A stretch of 64,000 nt of DNA from Kaistia dalseonensis (GTDB taxonomy: Bacteria > Pseudomonadota > Alphaproteobacteria > Rhizobiales > Kaistiaceae), in NCBI RefSeq assembly GCF_030814715.1, contig NZ_JAUSVO010000001.1, positions 124,001 to 188,000 on the forward strand, read 5' to 3'. Numbering within the stretch: the stretch's first letter is position 1; the number at the start of each line of letters is the position of its first letter. Below are positions 55,687 to 63,221 of the stretch, one piece after another. Below the pieces are notes generated by a model, which searched no databases, was not told the origin of the DNA, and was given only the letters and a program-made list of their open reading frames with translations. A program made the translations under genes and the position numbers.

Positions 55687-55710
55687 CGCGCTCTCTCGAG
55701 CGAGAGCGCG
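55687..55710. terminator. hairpin between convergent genes
   Basis: CGCGCTCTC (55687-55695) and GAGAGCGCG (55702-55710) form a perfect 9-bp stem with a 6-base loop, centred in the 47-bp gap between the xi-GST and rlmJ stops. No T run on either side, so termination strength is unclear. Confidence 0.55.
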
Positions 55711-55721
55711 ATTCGGCCGGA

Positions 55722-56591
55722 CTATTCCTCGCCGCGAATCCACCAGACGCGGCGGCCGGCCTTGTCGGTCTCGCCCAGGATCGGGGCGAGGCCGGTCAGA
55801 AGGTCGTCGATCGTCACGTCGAGCTGCCAGGGCGGATTGACCAGGATCAGCCCCGTGCCGTTGAAGCGATCCGGCGTGGCGCGCTCGCGGATCCAGAGCT
55901 CGGCCGCCAGGATCTTGGCGATCCCGGTATCGAACAGCCGCTTGTGGAAATTCTTCACCGCGCCGATATCCTTGATCGGATACCAGAGCGCGTAGGTGCC
56001 GGTCGGCCAGCGGCGATAGGCCTTCTCCAGTCCCTCGACCATCGTCTTGAATTCGTCCGGCTGCTCGAAGGGCGGATCGATCAGCACGAGGCCGCGCCGC
56101 TCCTTGGGCGGCACGAAGGAACCGAGCGCCAGCCAGCCGTCGAGCTCGATCGCCTTGACCTGGATGTCGCCGGCGAAGGCTTCCGCCAGCGTCTTGTAAT
56201 CCTCCGGATGCAGTTCCACCGCCGTCATGCGGTCGATGCCGCGCAGCGAATGGCGGATGATCCAGGGCGAGCCCGGATAGGTCTCGAACGTGCCCGGGCG
56301 GTTGGCCGCCGCGATCGCCGCGAAATAGGGCGCCAGCGCCTCGGCGAGCTTGCGCGTCAGCGGCGTCGCCGGCTTGCCTTCGCTGTTCATCAGCCGGCCG
56401 ATGCCGTTCTTCCATTCGCCGGTCTTCGCCGCGAGCGGGCCGTTCAGGTCGTATGACCCGACCCCCGCATGCGTGTCGATGACACGGAAGGCCTTGTCCT
56501 TGGCCTTCATGTGCTGGATCAGCAGCGCGAGGATGGCGTGCTTGACGACATCCGCGTAATTGCCGGCGTGGTAGGCGTGACGGTAATTCAT
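55722..56591 (-). CDS. rlmJ: 23S rRNA (adenine-2030-N6)-methyltransferase
   Basis: This 289-aa methyltransferase begins MNYRHAYHAGNYADVVKH, the diagnostic RlmJ N-terminus, with a SAM-binding segment VIDTHAGVGSYDL and the catalytic DPPFE in VLIDPPFEQPDEF. It modifies 23S rRNA before large-subunit assembly. ATG 56591 is the conserved start; the longer frame upstream reads into a repeat-rich region without similarity. Confidence 0.95.
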   Translation of the reverse strand: MNYRHAYHAGNYADVVKHAILALLIQHMKAKDKAFRVIDTHAGVGSYDLNGPLAAKTGEWKNGIGRLMNSEGKPATPLTRKLAEALAPYFAAIAAANRPGTFETYPGSPWIIRHSLRGIDRMTAVELHPEDYKTLAEAFAGDIQVKAIELDGWLALGSFVPPKERRGLVLIDPPFEQPDEFKTMVEGLEKAYRRWPTGTYALWYPIKDIGAVKNFHKRLFDTGIAKILAAELWIRERATPDRFNGTGLILVNPPWQLDVTIDDLLTGLAPILGETDKAGRRVWWIRGEE

Positions 56592-57359
56592 GCCTGCTCT
56601 TACCAGAGGACACCCCCGGGAGAAAGCCACGGGATCGCGGCGATCCGCACGGCCGCCGCATCCACGCGTCGCGCCCGCATCAGCCGCCACTCCGCCGCGA
56701 GCGCCGCGGCCATGGCGGCGAATATCACGACCGCTGGGCGACCGGCAGCCGCGCCATGCGGGCGACATTGACAGGCCTCGTCATACGGGCGCGCCCGCGC
56801 GGGCCTTGCGGCCGGCGGCGCGGGTTGTCCCGGCGCGGGCCGGGATGGCCCGGCGATGGCCCGGGGGAGGCGGATGCGCGAGAAGCACCGCTTGGGGGTA
56901 TTTCCGTATATGGCGCTTATCGCGCATCCGCCGCGGCGGTTTCTGTCCTGCGATCGGCCCTGGCGGGGGGGAGACGGCTCGACGCGCGCAGCGCGAAGGC
57001 ACTCGGACGTCCGTGCTCCTGGCCGGGGTTGATCGCGGCGGAGGAACGGACCGATCTCCAACCCTGGTGCGCGGCACGATGGATGCCGCTCACGACGGAT
57101 CATAGTGTCCGCTGGCATGATCGCAGGCCTCGCGGAGACGAAGGACCGGTTTCCCCCGCCTGCACGCGCCGCTCCCTTCGGACGCATCAGGCAAGGACCG
57201 GATCCAGGCCCGCCCCCGGCGCGTCACGGGATGAAGGGAGCATGCCGGAAAGGGGAGGGATATGTCAAGGAAATTATTCCTATGTCGAGGCCCATGCACT
57301 GGTGGACGCCAATCGAAGGACGGCGCGGCCCGCTCCCCGCACCAGTATCCCTCTCCAGT
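56592..57359. other. gene-free GC-rich stretch before repeat cluster
   Basis: This 768-bp stretch contains long open frames on both strands, but they have Arg/Pro/Ala-biased translations without domains, start signals or similarity that I recognise, as expected in very GC-rich noncoding DNA. Besides an inverted repeat at 56869-56932, nothing was identified. A decayed gene cannot be excluded around 57240-57330, where composition is locally more balanced. Confidence 0.5.
56869..56932. repeat. 64-bp inverted-repeat element
   Basis: GGCGGATGCGCGA (56869-56881) pairs perfectly with TCGCGCATCCGCC (56920-56932); after one mismatch AAGC/GCTT extends the stem. The centre contains GGGGGTATTTCCGTATATGG, far less GC-biased than its surroundings. 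It looks like a member of a repeated family, but only one copy is visible here. Confidence 0.6.
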
Positions 57360-57476
57360 GCCGTCATCCCCGCGCAAGCGGGGACCCATTCAGCCGGAGC
57401 ATTGGGAAGGACAGCGGCCCGGCATCACGGCTGGATGGATCCCGGGTCTCCGCTACGCTCCGCCCGGGATGACGGC
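57360..57476. repeat. 117-bp palindromic repeat A, copy 1
   Basis: Ends GCCGTCATCCC and GGGATGACGGC are perfectly inverted; inside, CCCCGC and GCGGGG make a second hairpin near the left end. Copy 2 at 57913-58029 has the same length with about ten differences. Its minus-strand translation MGPRLRGDDG is a well-known false protein from this repeat type. Confidence 0.85.
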
Positions 57477-57505
57477 CTGTGGCCGGGTTTGGCGGTTCAT
57501 CCGAA

Positions 57506-57614
57506 CCGTCATGGCCGGGCCTGTCCCGGCCATCCACGCCTTGCTGTTACCTGCTCAGGCGCATCACGGTCGCAAGCAAGACGTGGATGCCCGCAATGAA
57601 TGCGGGCATGACGG
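57506..57614. repeat. palindromic repeat C
   Basis: Ends CCGTCATG (57506 on) and CATGACGG (to 57614) are inverted. Subterminal hairpins GGCCGGG/CCCGGCC and GCCCGCA/TGCGGGC lie inside each end. Same general design as repeat A but a different core. Confidence 0.65.
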
Positions 57615-57654
57615 CTTTGATGTTGGACTGCCCATGACGCCCCACACTCCGCTG

Positions 57655-57831
57655 AACCCGCCCCTTGCGGGCGGGTCAAAACCGCGAGGCGGTTTTGGGG
57701 CGGGGGCGGGTTGCAGGGGCCGGATACCGGCTCTTCAGAACGCACCGAAAGCAAGAACGCCTCGGCTTCGCCAAGGCTAACCCCGCCCCGAAAACGCGGG
57801 GCGCTTTCGACCCGCCCGCAAGGGGCGGGTT
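57655..57831. repeat. repeat B, two copies in opposite orientation
   Basis: A 23-bp sequence at 57655-57677 is exactly repeated in inverted orientation at 57809-57831. Each copy adjoins a run of the type TCAAAACCGC-(G/A)AGGCGGTTTT-GGGGCGGGG (57677-57706) or its degenerate complement (57781-57808). Together they could form a large hairpin of 177 bp. Confidence 0.75.
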
Positions 57832-57912
57832 AAGGGGAGCTACGCCCTGCCGCTTCTGCCATCCTCTCGACCTGGCGCGGCCCCTTTCCAGCGCCGTCGT
57901 TGGCCCTCCAGC

Positions 57913-58029
57913 GCCGTCATCCCCGCGAAAGCGGGGACCCATTCAGCCGGAGCATTGGGAAGAGCAGGCGTCCGGCATCACGGCTGCATGGGTCCCGGGT
58001 CTCGGCTGCGCTCCGCCCGGGATGACGGC
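57913..58029. repeat. 117-bp palindromic repeat A, copy 2
   Basis: Same ends, length and orientation as copy 1 at 57360; differences are concentrated in the middle (about 57963-57972), which suggests independent mutation or a conversion tract between copies. Confidence 0.85.
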
Positions 58030-58116
58030 GTTCGGGGAGGGCGCTCTCCGTCCCCGAGGCCGAGCCCACGGCACGCGCCCGACAAGCCGCACCGTCAACG
58101 CCCCAAGCTCGGCCCA

Positions 58117-58168
58117 AACCCTCCCCCCGAGGGAGGGTCAAAACCGCAAGGCGGTTTTGGGGAGGGGG
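58117..58168. repeat. repeat B, third copy
   Basis: AACCCTCCCCCCGAGGGAGGGTC followed by AAAACCGCAAGGCGGTTTT and GGGGAGGGGG: the same plan as 57655-57712 with CTC/GAG in place of the CG-rich arm bases. Confidence 0.7.
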
Positions 58169-58227
58169 CACGTTGTCGAGGCCCGGCCTCCGCCGTCTCC
58201 CCGTCCCGCCGACGCCCATACCAAACT

Positions 58228-58260
58228 CTGGCATTGCCGGGCTCGACCCGGCAATGCCAG
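58228..58260. repeat. 33-bp near-perfect palindrome D
   Basis: CTGGCATTGCCGGG (58228-58241) and CCCGGCAATGCCAG (58247-58260) form a 14-bp stem with a 5-base loop CTCGA. It is the last repeat before the AIPR gene, about 100 bp upstream of its start, and might limit transcription entering from the repeat cluster. Confidence 0.7.
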
Positions 58261-58361
58261 TGCTGAGCGTCGAGTCGGCGGCCATTTGGTCGATCTAGCG
58301 AACCGGGCGACCTGCGGCTATGGTCATGCCAACGCGTCTTCATCAAATAAAGAGCCCCTAG

Positions 58362-60140
58362 ATGAACCCTGTTATTCGTGCTCAGTTACGTGACTTCGCT
58401 AAGGCAAATTCCATTACAGCTTACTCACCCGAAAAACAGTTCGAGATTTACAGCATATTTTCAATAATGAGTGGCTTGCTCGGGGAAAACATCGACGCGT
58501 ACGATGTTCATCTAGAAGGTGATGAATTTGGTGTTGATGGTATTACTGTAGTAATACAGGGTGAGGCCGTTCAGACGCGCGCGGAAGCGGAGGAAAAGCT
58601 TGGTGCAATTCAGAACGCATCTGTCGAATTCATTTTCTTTCAATCAAAGACGAGTACAAGTTTTGACTATGGTGAAATTTCGAAGTTTTTCGATGCGATA
58701 CTTGGATTCTTTAAAGGGGATCTTGGAGGTGAGAGTGATCAAGTTGATGATCTAATTGGTGCGATGGATGCTGTATATGAAAATGGCGTGGGGAAACGCA
58801 ATCCGAAGCTGAGTTGCTACTATGTGGCGACTGGAAACTATGAGGAGCCCGTTAGGATTGAAAAACTGCGCGCGAATTTCCGGGGGCAACTTGAGGAGTT
58901 GAACATCTTCGATGCGAAGACGATCACTATCGAGATGGTTGGGGCGCGTAATCTGCAACAGTGGTACCGAGCGGCAACTTCCGCCGTGGAGGTCGAAATC
59001 GACTTTCCGCGGAATGTAGTCATGCCCAGTAACGGGCATGTCGAGGAAGCTTATATCGGCTACATTGATGCCGCAAATTTGCTAAAACTTTATATATCGA
59101 AAGATGCTGACAACAAGGTTGTTGGCATAAATCGGGCCGTATTTTTTGATAACATTCGTGATTATGACGCTAAATCGAAGATAAATCGGGCAATAAAAGA
59201 CAGTGTTCGTGTGGGTGGCGGCGCGGAGTTCGTCTTTAGAAATAACGGAATTACGGTGGTTTCGAAGAATATCGATCGAACCGGCGATAGATTTCGTCTT
59301 GAGGACTTTCAGATTGTAAATGGATGCCAAACGAGCAATGTCATTTTCGATCTCGTCTATGGCGATCAAGGAGCGGAGGGATCTGGTGATCAGAGTTTAG
59401 TTGCTTCGATCCAGGTTCCATTTCGACTTATTGGATCAAGGGACGATGAATTCGTGTCGTCAATTATCGTCGGTACCAATAGACAAAACCCAGTACGGGA
59501 TGAGCAGTTTTGGGCGTTGCGTCCATTCATGAAGAGTTTTGAGGAGTATTGCAGGAGCCTAGATTCAGAGGAGATTATATATTTCGAGAGGCGAGACAAC
59601 CAGTATCGTAATCAGGCAATAGAGCGAACCCGTGTAATGCAACCGTCAGTATTGATGAAAGCGGTTGCGGCTTGTTTGCTGTTTCAGCCACAAAGGGCCG
59701 CGCGAGATTATAGGGGTATACTATCTGAATATGAAAATATTATATTTCTTGATGATCAAGATGTTAGAATATATCATGCCGTGGCATATTTATACTATCG
59801 TCTTGAGTTTTTGTGGCGGAACCAGCGCATCGAGAGTAGTTACAAGACATTTAGGTACTATATATTGGCGGGTATTGGCCTCAAATTGACTAATTCGACC
59901 AATGTGTTTTCCATGAAGAAAGGAAAACTAACGGCTGTGGCTGAGTCGCTAATTGAGACTTGCAAGGATGAAGAAGTTCTGAAGAAGGCTGTTGAGGAAG
60001 TCGTTGGTATTGTGCATGAGCGATTGAAGGCGACAGGAGTCACAGGGCAAGAGAGAATTCGTGATGCGATTAGGTCTGAAGGGTTTGCGTCTGCATTTCG
60101 TGAGAAATATGCGCATCCAGGTGCGTCGGTAAAGAAATAG
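58362..60140 (+). CDS. AIPR-family phage abortive-infection protein
   Basis: This 592-aa protein matches the AIPR (abortive infection phage resistance) family through FRNNGITVVS (292-301), IVNGCQTSNVIF (318-329), TNRQNPV (372-378) and YFERRDNQY (407-415). The N-terminal third has GVDGI (Asp 59) and FFQSK (Gln 94, Lys 96), compatible with the D...(E/Q)xK core of a PD-(D/E)XK nuclease. The gene is far more AT-rich than all neighbours, with host-unlike codons (many AAT, ATA, TTA), so it was acquired by transfer. No partner gene, methyltransferase or antitoxin is adjacent; it may act alone. ATG 58362 follows AAAGAGCC. It lies directly downstream of a 1-kb repeat cluster. Confidence 0.85.
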   Translation: MNPVIRAQLRDFAKANSITAYSPEKQFEIYSIFSIMSGLLGENIDAYDVHLEGDEFGVDGITVVIQGEAVQTRAEAEEKLGAIQNASVEFIFFQSKTSTSFDYGEISKFFDAILGFFKGDLGGESDQVDDLIGAMDAVYENGVGKRNPKLSCYYVATGNYEEPVRIEKLRANFRGQLEELNIFDAKTITIEMVGARNLQQWYRAATSAVEVEIDFPRNVVMPSNGHVEEAYIGYIDAANLLKLYISKDADNKVVGINRAVFFDNIRDYDAKSKINRAIKDSVRVGGGAEFVFRNNGITVVSKNIDRTGDRFRLEDFQIVNGCQTSNVIFDLVYGDQGAEGSGDQSLVASIQVPFRLIGSRDDEFVSSIIVGTNRQNPVRDEQFWALRPFMKSFEEYCRSLDSEEIIYFERRDNQYRNQAIERTRVMQPSVLMKAVAACLLFQPQRAARDYRGILSEYENIIFLDDQDVRIYHAVAYLYYRLEFLWRNQRIESSYKTFRYYILAGIGLKLTNSTNVFSMKKGKLTAVAESLIETCKDEEVLKKAVEEVVGIVHERLKATGVTGQERIRDAIRSEGFASAFREKYAHPGASVKK

Positions 60141-60342
60141 ACCCGTCATTTGCTGTACGGATGTGCGTGGACGCGCGTTCTATTCGATAGAATAGTGAAC
60201 GAGGTCCAGCTGGCGGCTTGTATCCTCTCCAGTGAAGGATCGAGGCTGTACGAATCGACGGTGATCGGTCGACGTGTCCCTGGCTCCTCCATCTCTTGGC
60301 CAACTCATGCTATCCTCCACCCATCATCCGGAGGCCGCCGCC

Positions 60343-60828
60343 ATGCCCCCAGACCCGTCACCCCCACACATCCCCGGCCCGGTTCGGGCTGATCAGGATC
60401 GGTTTGGCGCGTCGTTTCCCTTTCTGAACGGCCGGTTTGATTGCAAGATTTCGGCGCTGGATACGGCAGGCGGGATGTGTGCCTTCGATACGCTGCGCTT
60501 TGAGCGTGGCGGGCCGCCGCTGCATATCCATCATGATCAGGACGAGTGGTTCTTCGTGCGCGAGGGCGAGTTCCTGTTCCAGGTCGGGACGGAGCGGTTT
60601 CGGCTCGGGCCGGGCGACAGCATTCTGGGGCCGCGCGGCGTGCCGCACGCCTTCGCCAATTGGAGCCCGACGGGGCGGCTCATGGTGCTGTTCCAGCCCG
60701 CAGGCCTGATGGAGGCGTTCTTCCGGGCCGGCAGCGCGATCGGCAAGGCGATGACGCCGGAGCGCTTCGCGACGCTCTCGCGCGAGCACGGCATGGAGGT
60801 CGTCGGCCCGCCGCTCGTGATCGGCTGA
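60343..60828 (+). CDS. cupin-domain protein
   Basis: This 161-aa protein has both cupin motifs: GPPLHIHHDQDEWFFVREG (His, His, Glu ligands) and GPGDSILGPRGVPHAF (third His). The single barrel covers about residues 30-130. Functions range from dioxygenase to isomerase and cannot be assigned. ATG 60343 follows GGAGG. Composition returns to that of the host here. Just upstream (60180-60195) a small hairpin CTATTC/GAATAG may mark the end of the AIPR transcript. Confidence 0.88.
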   Translation: MPPDPSPPHIPGPVRADQDRFGASFPFLNGRFDCKISALDTAGGMCAFDTLRFERGGPPLHIHHDQDEWFFVREGEFLFQVGTERFRLGPGDSILGPRGVPHAFANWSPTGRLMVLFQPAGLMEAFFRAGSAIGKAMTPERFATLSREHGMEVVGPPLVIG

Positions 60829-60903
60829 GGCGAGCGGGCGTCCACCCGCTGGCGCCGGGCGCCGGGGAGGGCGCTGGCGGAGGCGGCGGGAATGGTGCGG
60901 CTG

Positions 60904-60927
60904 GGCGGCGTGGCGCCGCCGGTTTTT
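60904..60927 (+). terminator. Rho-independent terminator after cupin gene
   Basis: GGCGGCG (60904-60910) and CGCCGCC (60914-60920) form a perfect 7-bp stem with a TGG loop; GG and then five T residues follow (60923-60927). It lies 75 bp after the cupin stop. Confidence 0.7.
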
Positions 60928-61051
60928 CCGCCCGCGCCGGGCGCTCGCGGCGCGCCTGTCGGGCCGGGTCGTCGCGCCGGCGCGCTTGCCCCCTCGACCG
61001 CGTCGCTGCATCGCGTCATAAACGGGCGATCAGCACGGAACCCCACGCCCC

Positions 61052-63142
61052 ATGAACGCTCCCGTCTATCCCCGCACCGGCTTTTCCGCCTGCCCGCATG
61101 ATTGCCCCTCCACCTGCGCGCTCGATGTCGAGCTCTTGGCGGAAAATCGGATCGGGCGCATTCGCGGGGCCAAGGACAATGATTACACCAAGGGCGTCAT
61201 CTGCGCGAAGGTCGCGCGCTATGCCGAGCGGATTCATAATCCGAACCGCCTGACGCAATCCCTTCGCCGCAAAGGCGAAAAGGGCTCCGGCGAATGGCAG
61301 GTGATCGATTTCGAGGATGCGCTGGACGAGATCGCGGAGGCCTTCCTGAAGGCCGAGGCGCGGCTCGGCGCCGAGACGGTCTGGCCCTATTATTACGCCG
61401 GCACGATGGGCCTCGTGCAGCGCGACGGCATCAACCGGCTGCGCCACGCGAAGAAATATTCCGGCTTTTACGGCACGATCTGCACCAATATGGCCTGGAC
61501 GGGCTATATCGCCGGAGCGGGCGCGATCGCCGGCTCCGATCCGCGCGAAATGGCGAAAGCGGACTGCGTCGTGATCTGGGGCACCAATGCGGTCGCGACC
61601 CAGGTCAACGTCATGACCCATGCGATCCAGGCGCGGAAGGATCGCGGCGCCAAGATCGTGGCGATCGACATCTACCAGAACGAGACGATGAAGCAGGCCG
61701 ATCTCGCGCTCTGTCTGAAGCCGGGCACCGACGGGGCGCTCGCCTGCGCCGTCATGCATGTGCTCTTCCGCGACGGGCTGGCGGACCGCGCCTATCTCGC
61801 CGCCTATACCGACGCGCCGGAAGCGCTCGAGGCGCATCTGGCGGAGAAGACGCCGGCATGGGCTGCGGCGATCACCGGGCTTTCGGTCGCGGAGATCGAG
61901 ACCTTTGCGCGGCTGGTCGGCACGACCAGGCGCACCTTCTTCCGGTTGGGCTACGGCTTTTCGCGGCAGCGGAACGGCGCGGTCGCGATGCACGCCGCGC
62001 TCTCCATTCCCGCCGTTTCGGGCGCCTGGCAATATGAGGGCGGTGGCGCGTTTCATTCCAATAGCGGCATCTTCCATCTCGACAAGACCGCGATCGAGGG
62101 GCTGGACCTGCTCGATCCCACCGTGCGCCAGCTCGACCAGTCGCGCACCGGGCCGGTGCTGACGGGCGATGCCGACGCGCTGAAGGGCGGGCCGCCGGTG
62201 ACGGCGATGATCGTGCAGAACACCAATCCGGTGACGGTCTGCCCCGACCAGACGCTGGTGAAGCGCGGCTTCGCGCGCGACGATCTCTTCGTCGCCGTGC
62301 ACGAGCAGATCATGACCGATACGGCGAAGATGGCCGATATCGTGCTGCCGGCGACGATGTTCCTGGAGCATGACGACATCTACAAGGGCGGCGGCCACCA
62401 ATATCTGATCCTGGGGCCGAAGCTGGTCGAGCCGCCCGAGGGCTGCCGCACCAATCATCAGGTGATCGCGGGCCTGGCGCGCCGGCTCGGCCTCGATCAT
62501 CCGGGCTTCGCCATGAACGAGCGCGAGCATATCGACGCCATGCTGCAGCGCTCCGGCTGGGGCACGCTGGCGGATCTCGAAGAAAAGCGCTGGATCGATT
62601 GCCAGAGCGATTTCGAGACCGCGCATTTCCTGAACGGTTTTGGCCATCCGGACCGGAAATTCCATTTCCGCGTCGACTGGGCCTCGGTCAATAACGAGAA
62701 TTACGGCCCGGTCGGCCCCGTCGCCGACATGCCGACGCTGCCGGATCACTGGGCGGCGGCGATCGAAGCGGCCGATGACGCGCACCCCTTCCGCCTCGCG
62801 ACCTCGCCGGCGCGGCAGTTCCTCAATTCCTCCTTCAACGAGACGCCGAGCTCGATCGGCCGCGAGGGACGGCCGGAATTGATGATCCATCCCGAGGACG
62901 CCGCTTCGCTCGGCATCGCGGCCGGCGATCTGGTGGTGATCGGCAATGCGCGCGGCGAGGTCCGCGTGCATGCGCGGCTCTTCGAAGGGCTGAAGCGCGG
63001 CGTGGTGATCTCCGAAGGGCTCTGGCCGAACAGCGCCTTCGTCGGCGGCAACGGCATCAACACGCTGACCGGCGCCGACCCCGTCGCCCCCTTCGGCGGC
63101 GCGGCGGTGCATGACAGCAAGGTCTGGGTCAAGGCGGTTTAG
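61052..63142 (+). CDS. molybdopterin oxidoreductase (DMSO reductase family)
   Basis: This 696-aa enzyme has an N-terminal 4Fe-4S site C-x3-C-x3-C (Cys 14, 18, 22) with the fourth Cys at 51, followed by the Mo-bis-MGD domains. TICTNMAW places Cys 144 where family members have the Mo ligand. Later motifs include VIWGTNAVATQVN, KMADIVLPATMFLEHDD and the C-terminal dinucleotide-binding barrel (LRLATSPARQFLNSSF-like, ending HDSKVWV). There is no Tat signal, so it is cytoplasmic. No electron-transfer subunit gene is next to it. The substrate is unknown. It depends on molybdopterin made with moaD and moaE of this window. Confidence 0.92.
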   Translation: MNAPVYPRTGFSACPHDCPSTCALDVELLAENRIGRIRGAKDNDYTKGVICAKVARYAERIHNPNRLTQSLRRKGEKGSGEWQVIDFEDALDEIAEAFLKAEARLGAETVWPYYYAGTMGLVQRDGINRLRHAKKYSGFYGTICTNMAWTGYIAGAGAIAGSDPREMAKADCVVIWGTNAVATQVNVMTHAIQARKDRGAKIVAIDIYQNETMKQADLALCLKPGTDGALACAVMHVLFRDGLADRAYLAAYTDAPEALEAHLAEKTPAWAAAITGLSVAEIETFARLVGTTRRTFFRLGYGFSRQRNGAVAMHAALSIPAVSGAWQYEGGGAFHSNSGIFHLDKTAIEGLDLLDPTVRQLDQSRTGPVLTGDADALKGGPPVTAMIVQNTNPVTVCPDQTLVKRGFARDDLFVAVHEQIMTDTAKMADIVLPATMFLEHDDIYKGGGHQYLILGPKLVEPPEGCRTNHQVIAGLARRLGLDHPGFAMNEREHIDAMLQRSGWGTLADLEEKRWIDCQSDFETAHFLNGFGHPDRKFHFRVDWASVNNENYGPVGPVADMPTLPDHWAAAIEAADDAHPFRLATSPARQFLNSSFNETPSSIGREGRPELMIHPEDAASLGIAAGDLVVIGNARGEVRVHARLFEGLKRGVVISEGLWPNSAFVGGNGINTLTGADPVAPFGGAAVHDSKVWVKAV

Positions 63143-63164
63143 ACCGGGACAGGCTCAGCGTCCG

Positions 63165-63201
63165 CTCCCGCAGGCGGGAGAGGGGCGGCCGTTGCGGCCG
63201 C
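63165..63201. terminator. two hairpins between convergent genes
   Basis: CTCCCG (63165-63170) with CGGGAG (63175-63180), and GCGGCCG (63185-63191) with CGGCCGC (63195-63201), lie in the 79-bp gap between the oxidoreductase and the substrate-binding protein stops. A T-containing stretch follows only weakly. Confidence 0.5.
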
Positions 63202-63221
63202 TCCTCCTTGCCCTGTGCCGG

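Noticed and set aside
56600-57187. 195-codon minus-strand frame with a hydrophobic patch upstream of rlmJ
   Set aside because: Arg/Pro-biased translation, no plausible start and no recognised family; the hydrophobic part is too short to support a membrane protein.
57360-58260. Possible CRISPR array because of spaced repeats
   Set aside because: Repeat units differ in length and type, are palindromic, and are not separated by uniform spacers; no cas gene is present.
57090-58346. Several open frames on both strands, some beginning MGPRLRGDDG or MGPRFRGDDG
   Set aside because: These are translations of the palindromic repeats. They lack domains and ribosome-binding sites, and the same peptide appears wherever the repeat occurs.
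60141-60342. tRNA or attachment site as insertion point of the AIPR gene
   Set aside because: No cloverleaf and no direct repeat shared with the left border were seen.
61016-63112. 698-codon open frame antisense to the molybdopterin oxidoreductase
   Set aside because: Length alone comes from high GC and codon bias of the real gene; no domain or start signal supports it. The same applies to 3369-5183, 11070-12953, 12998-14956 and 31554-33581.
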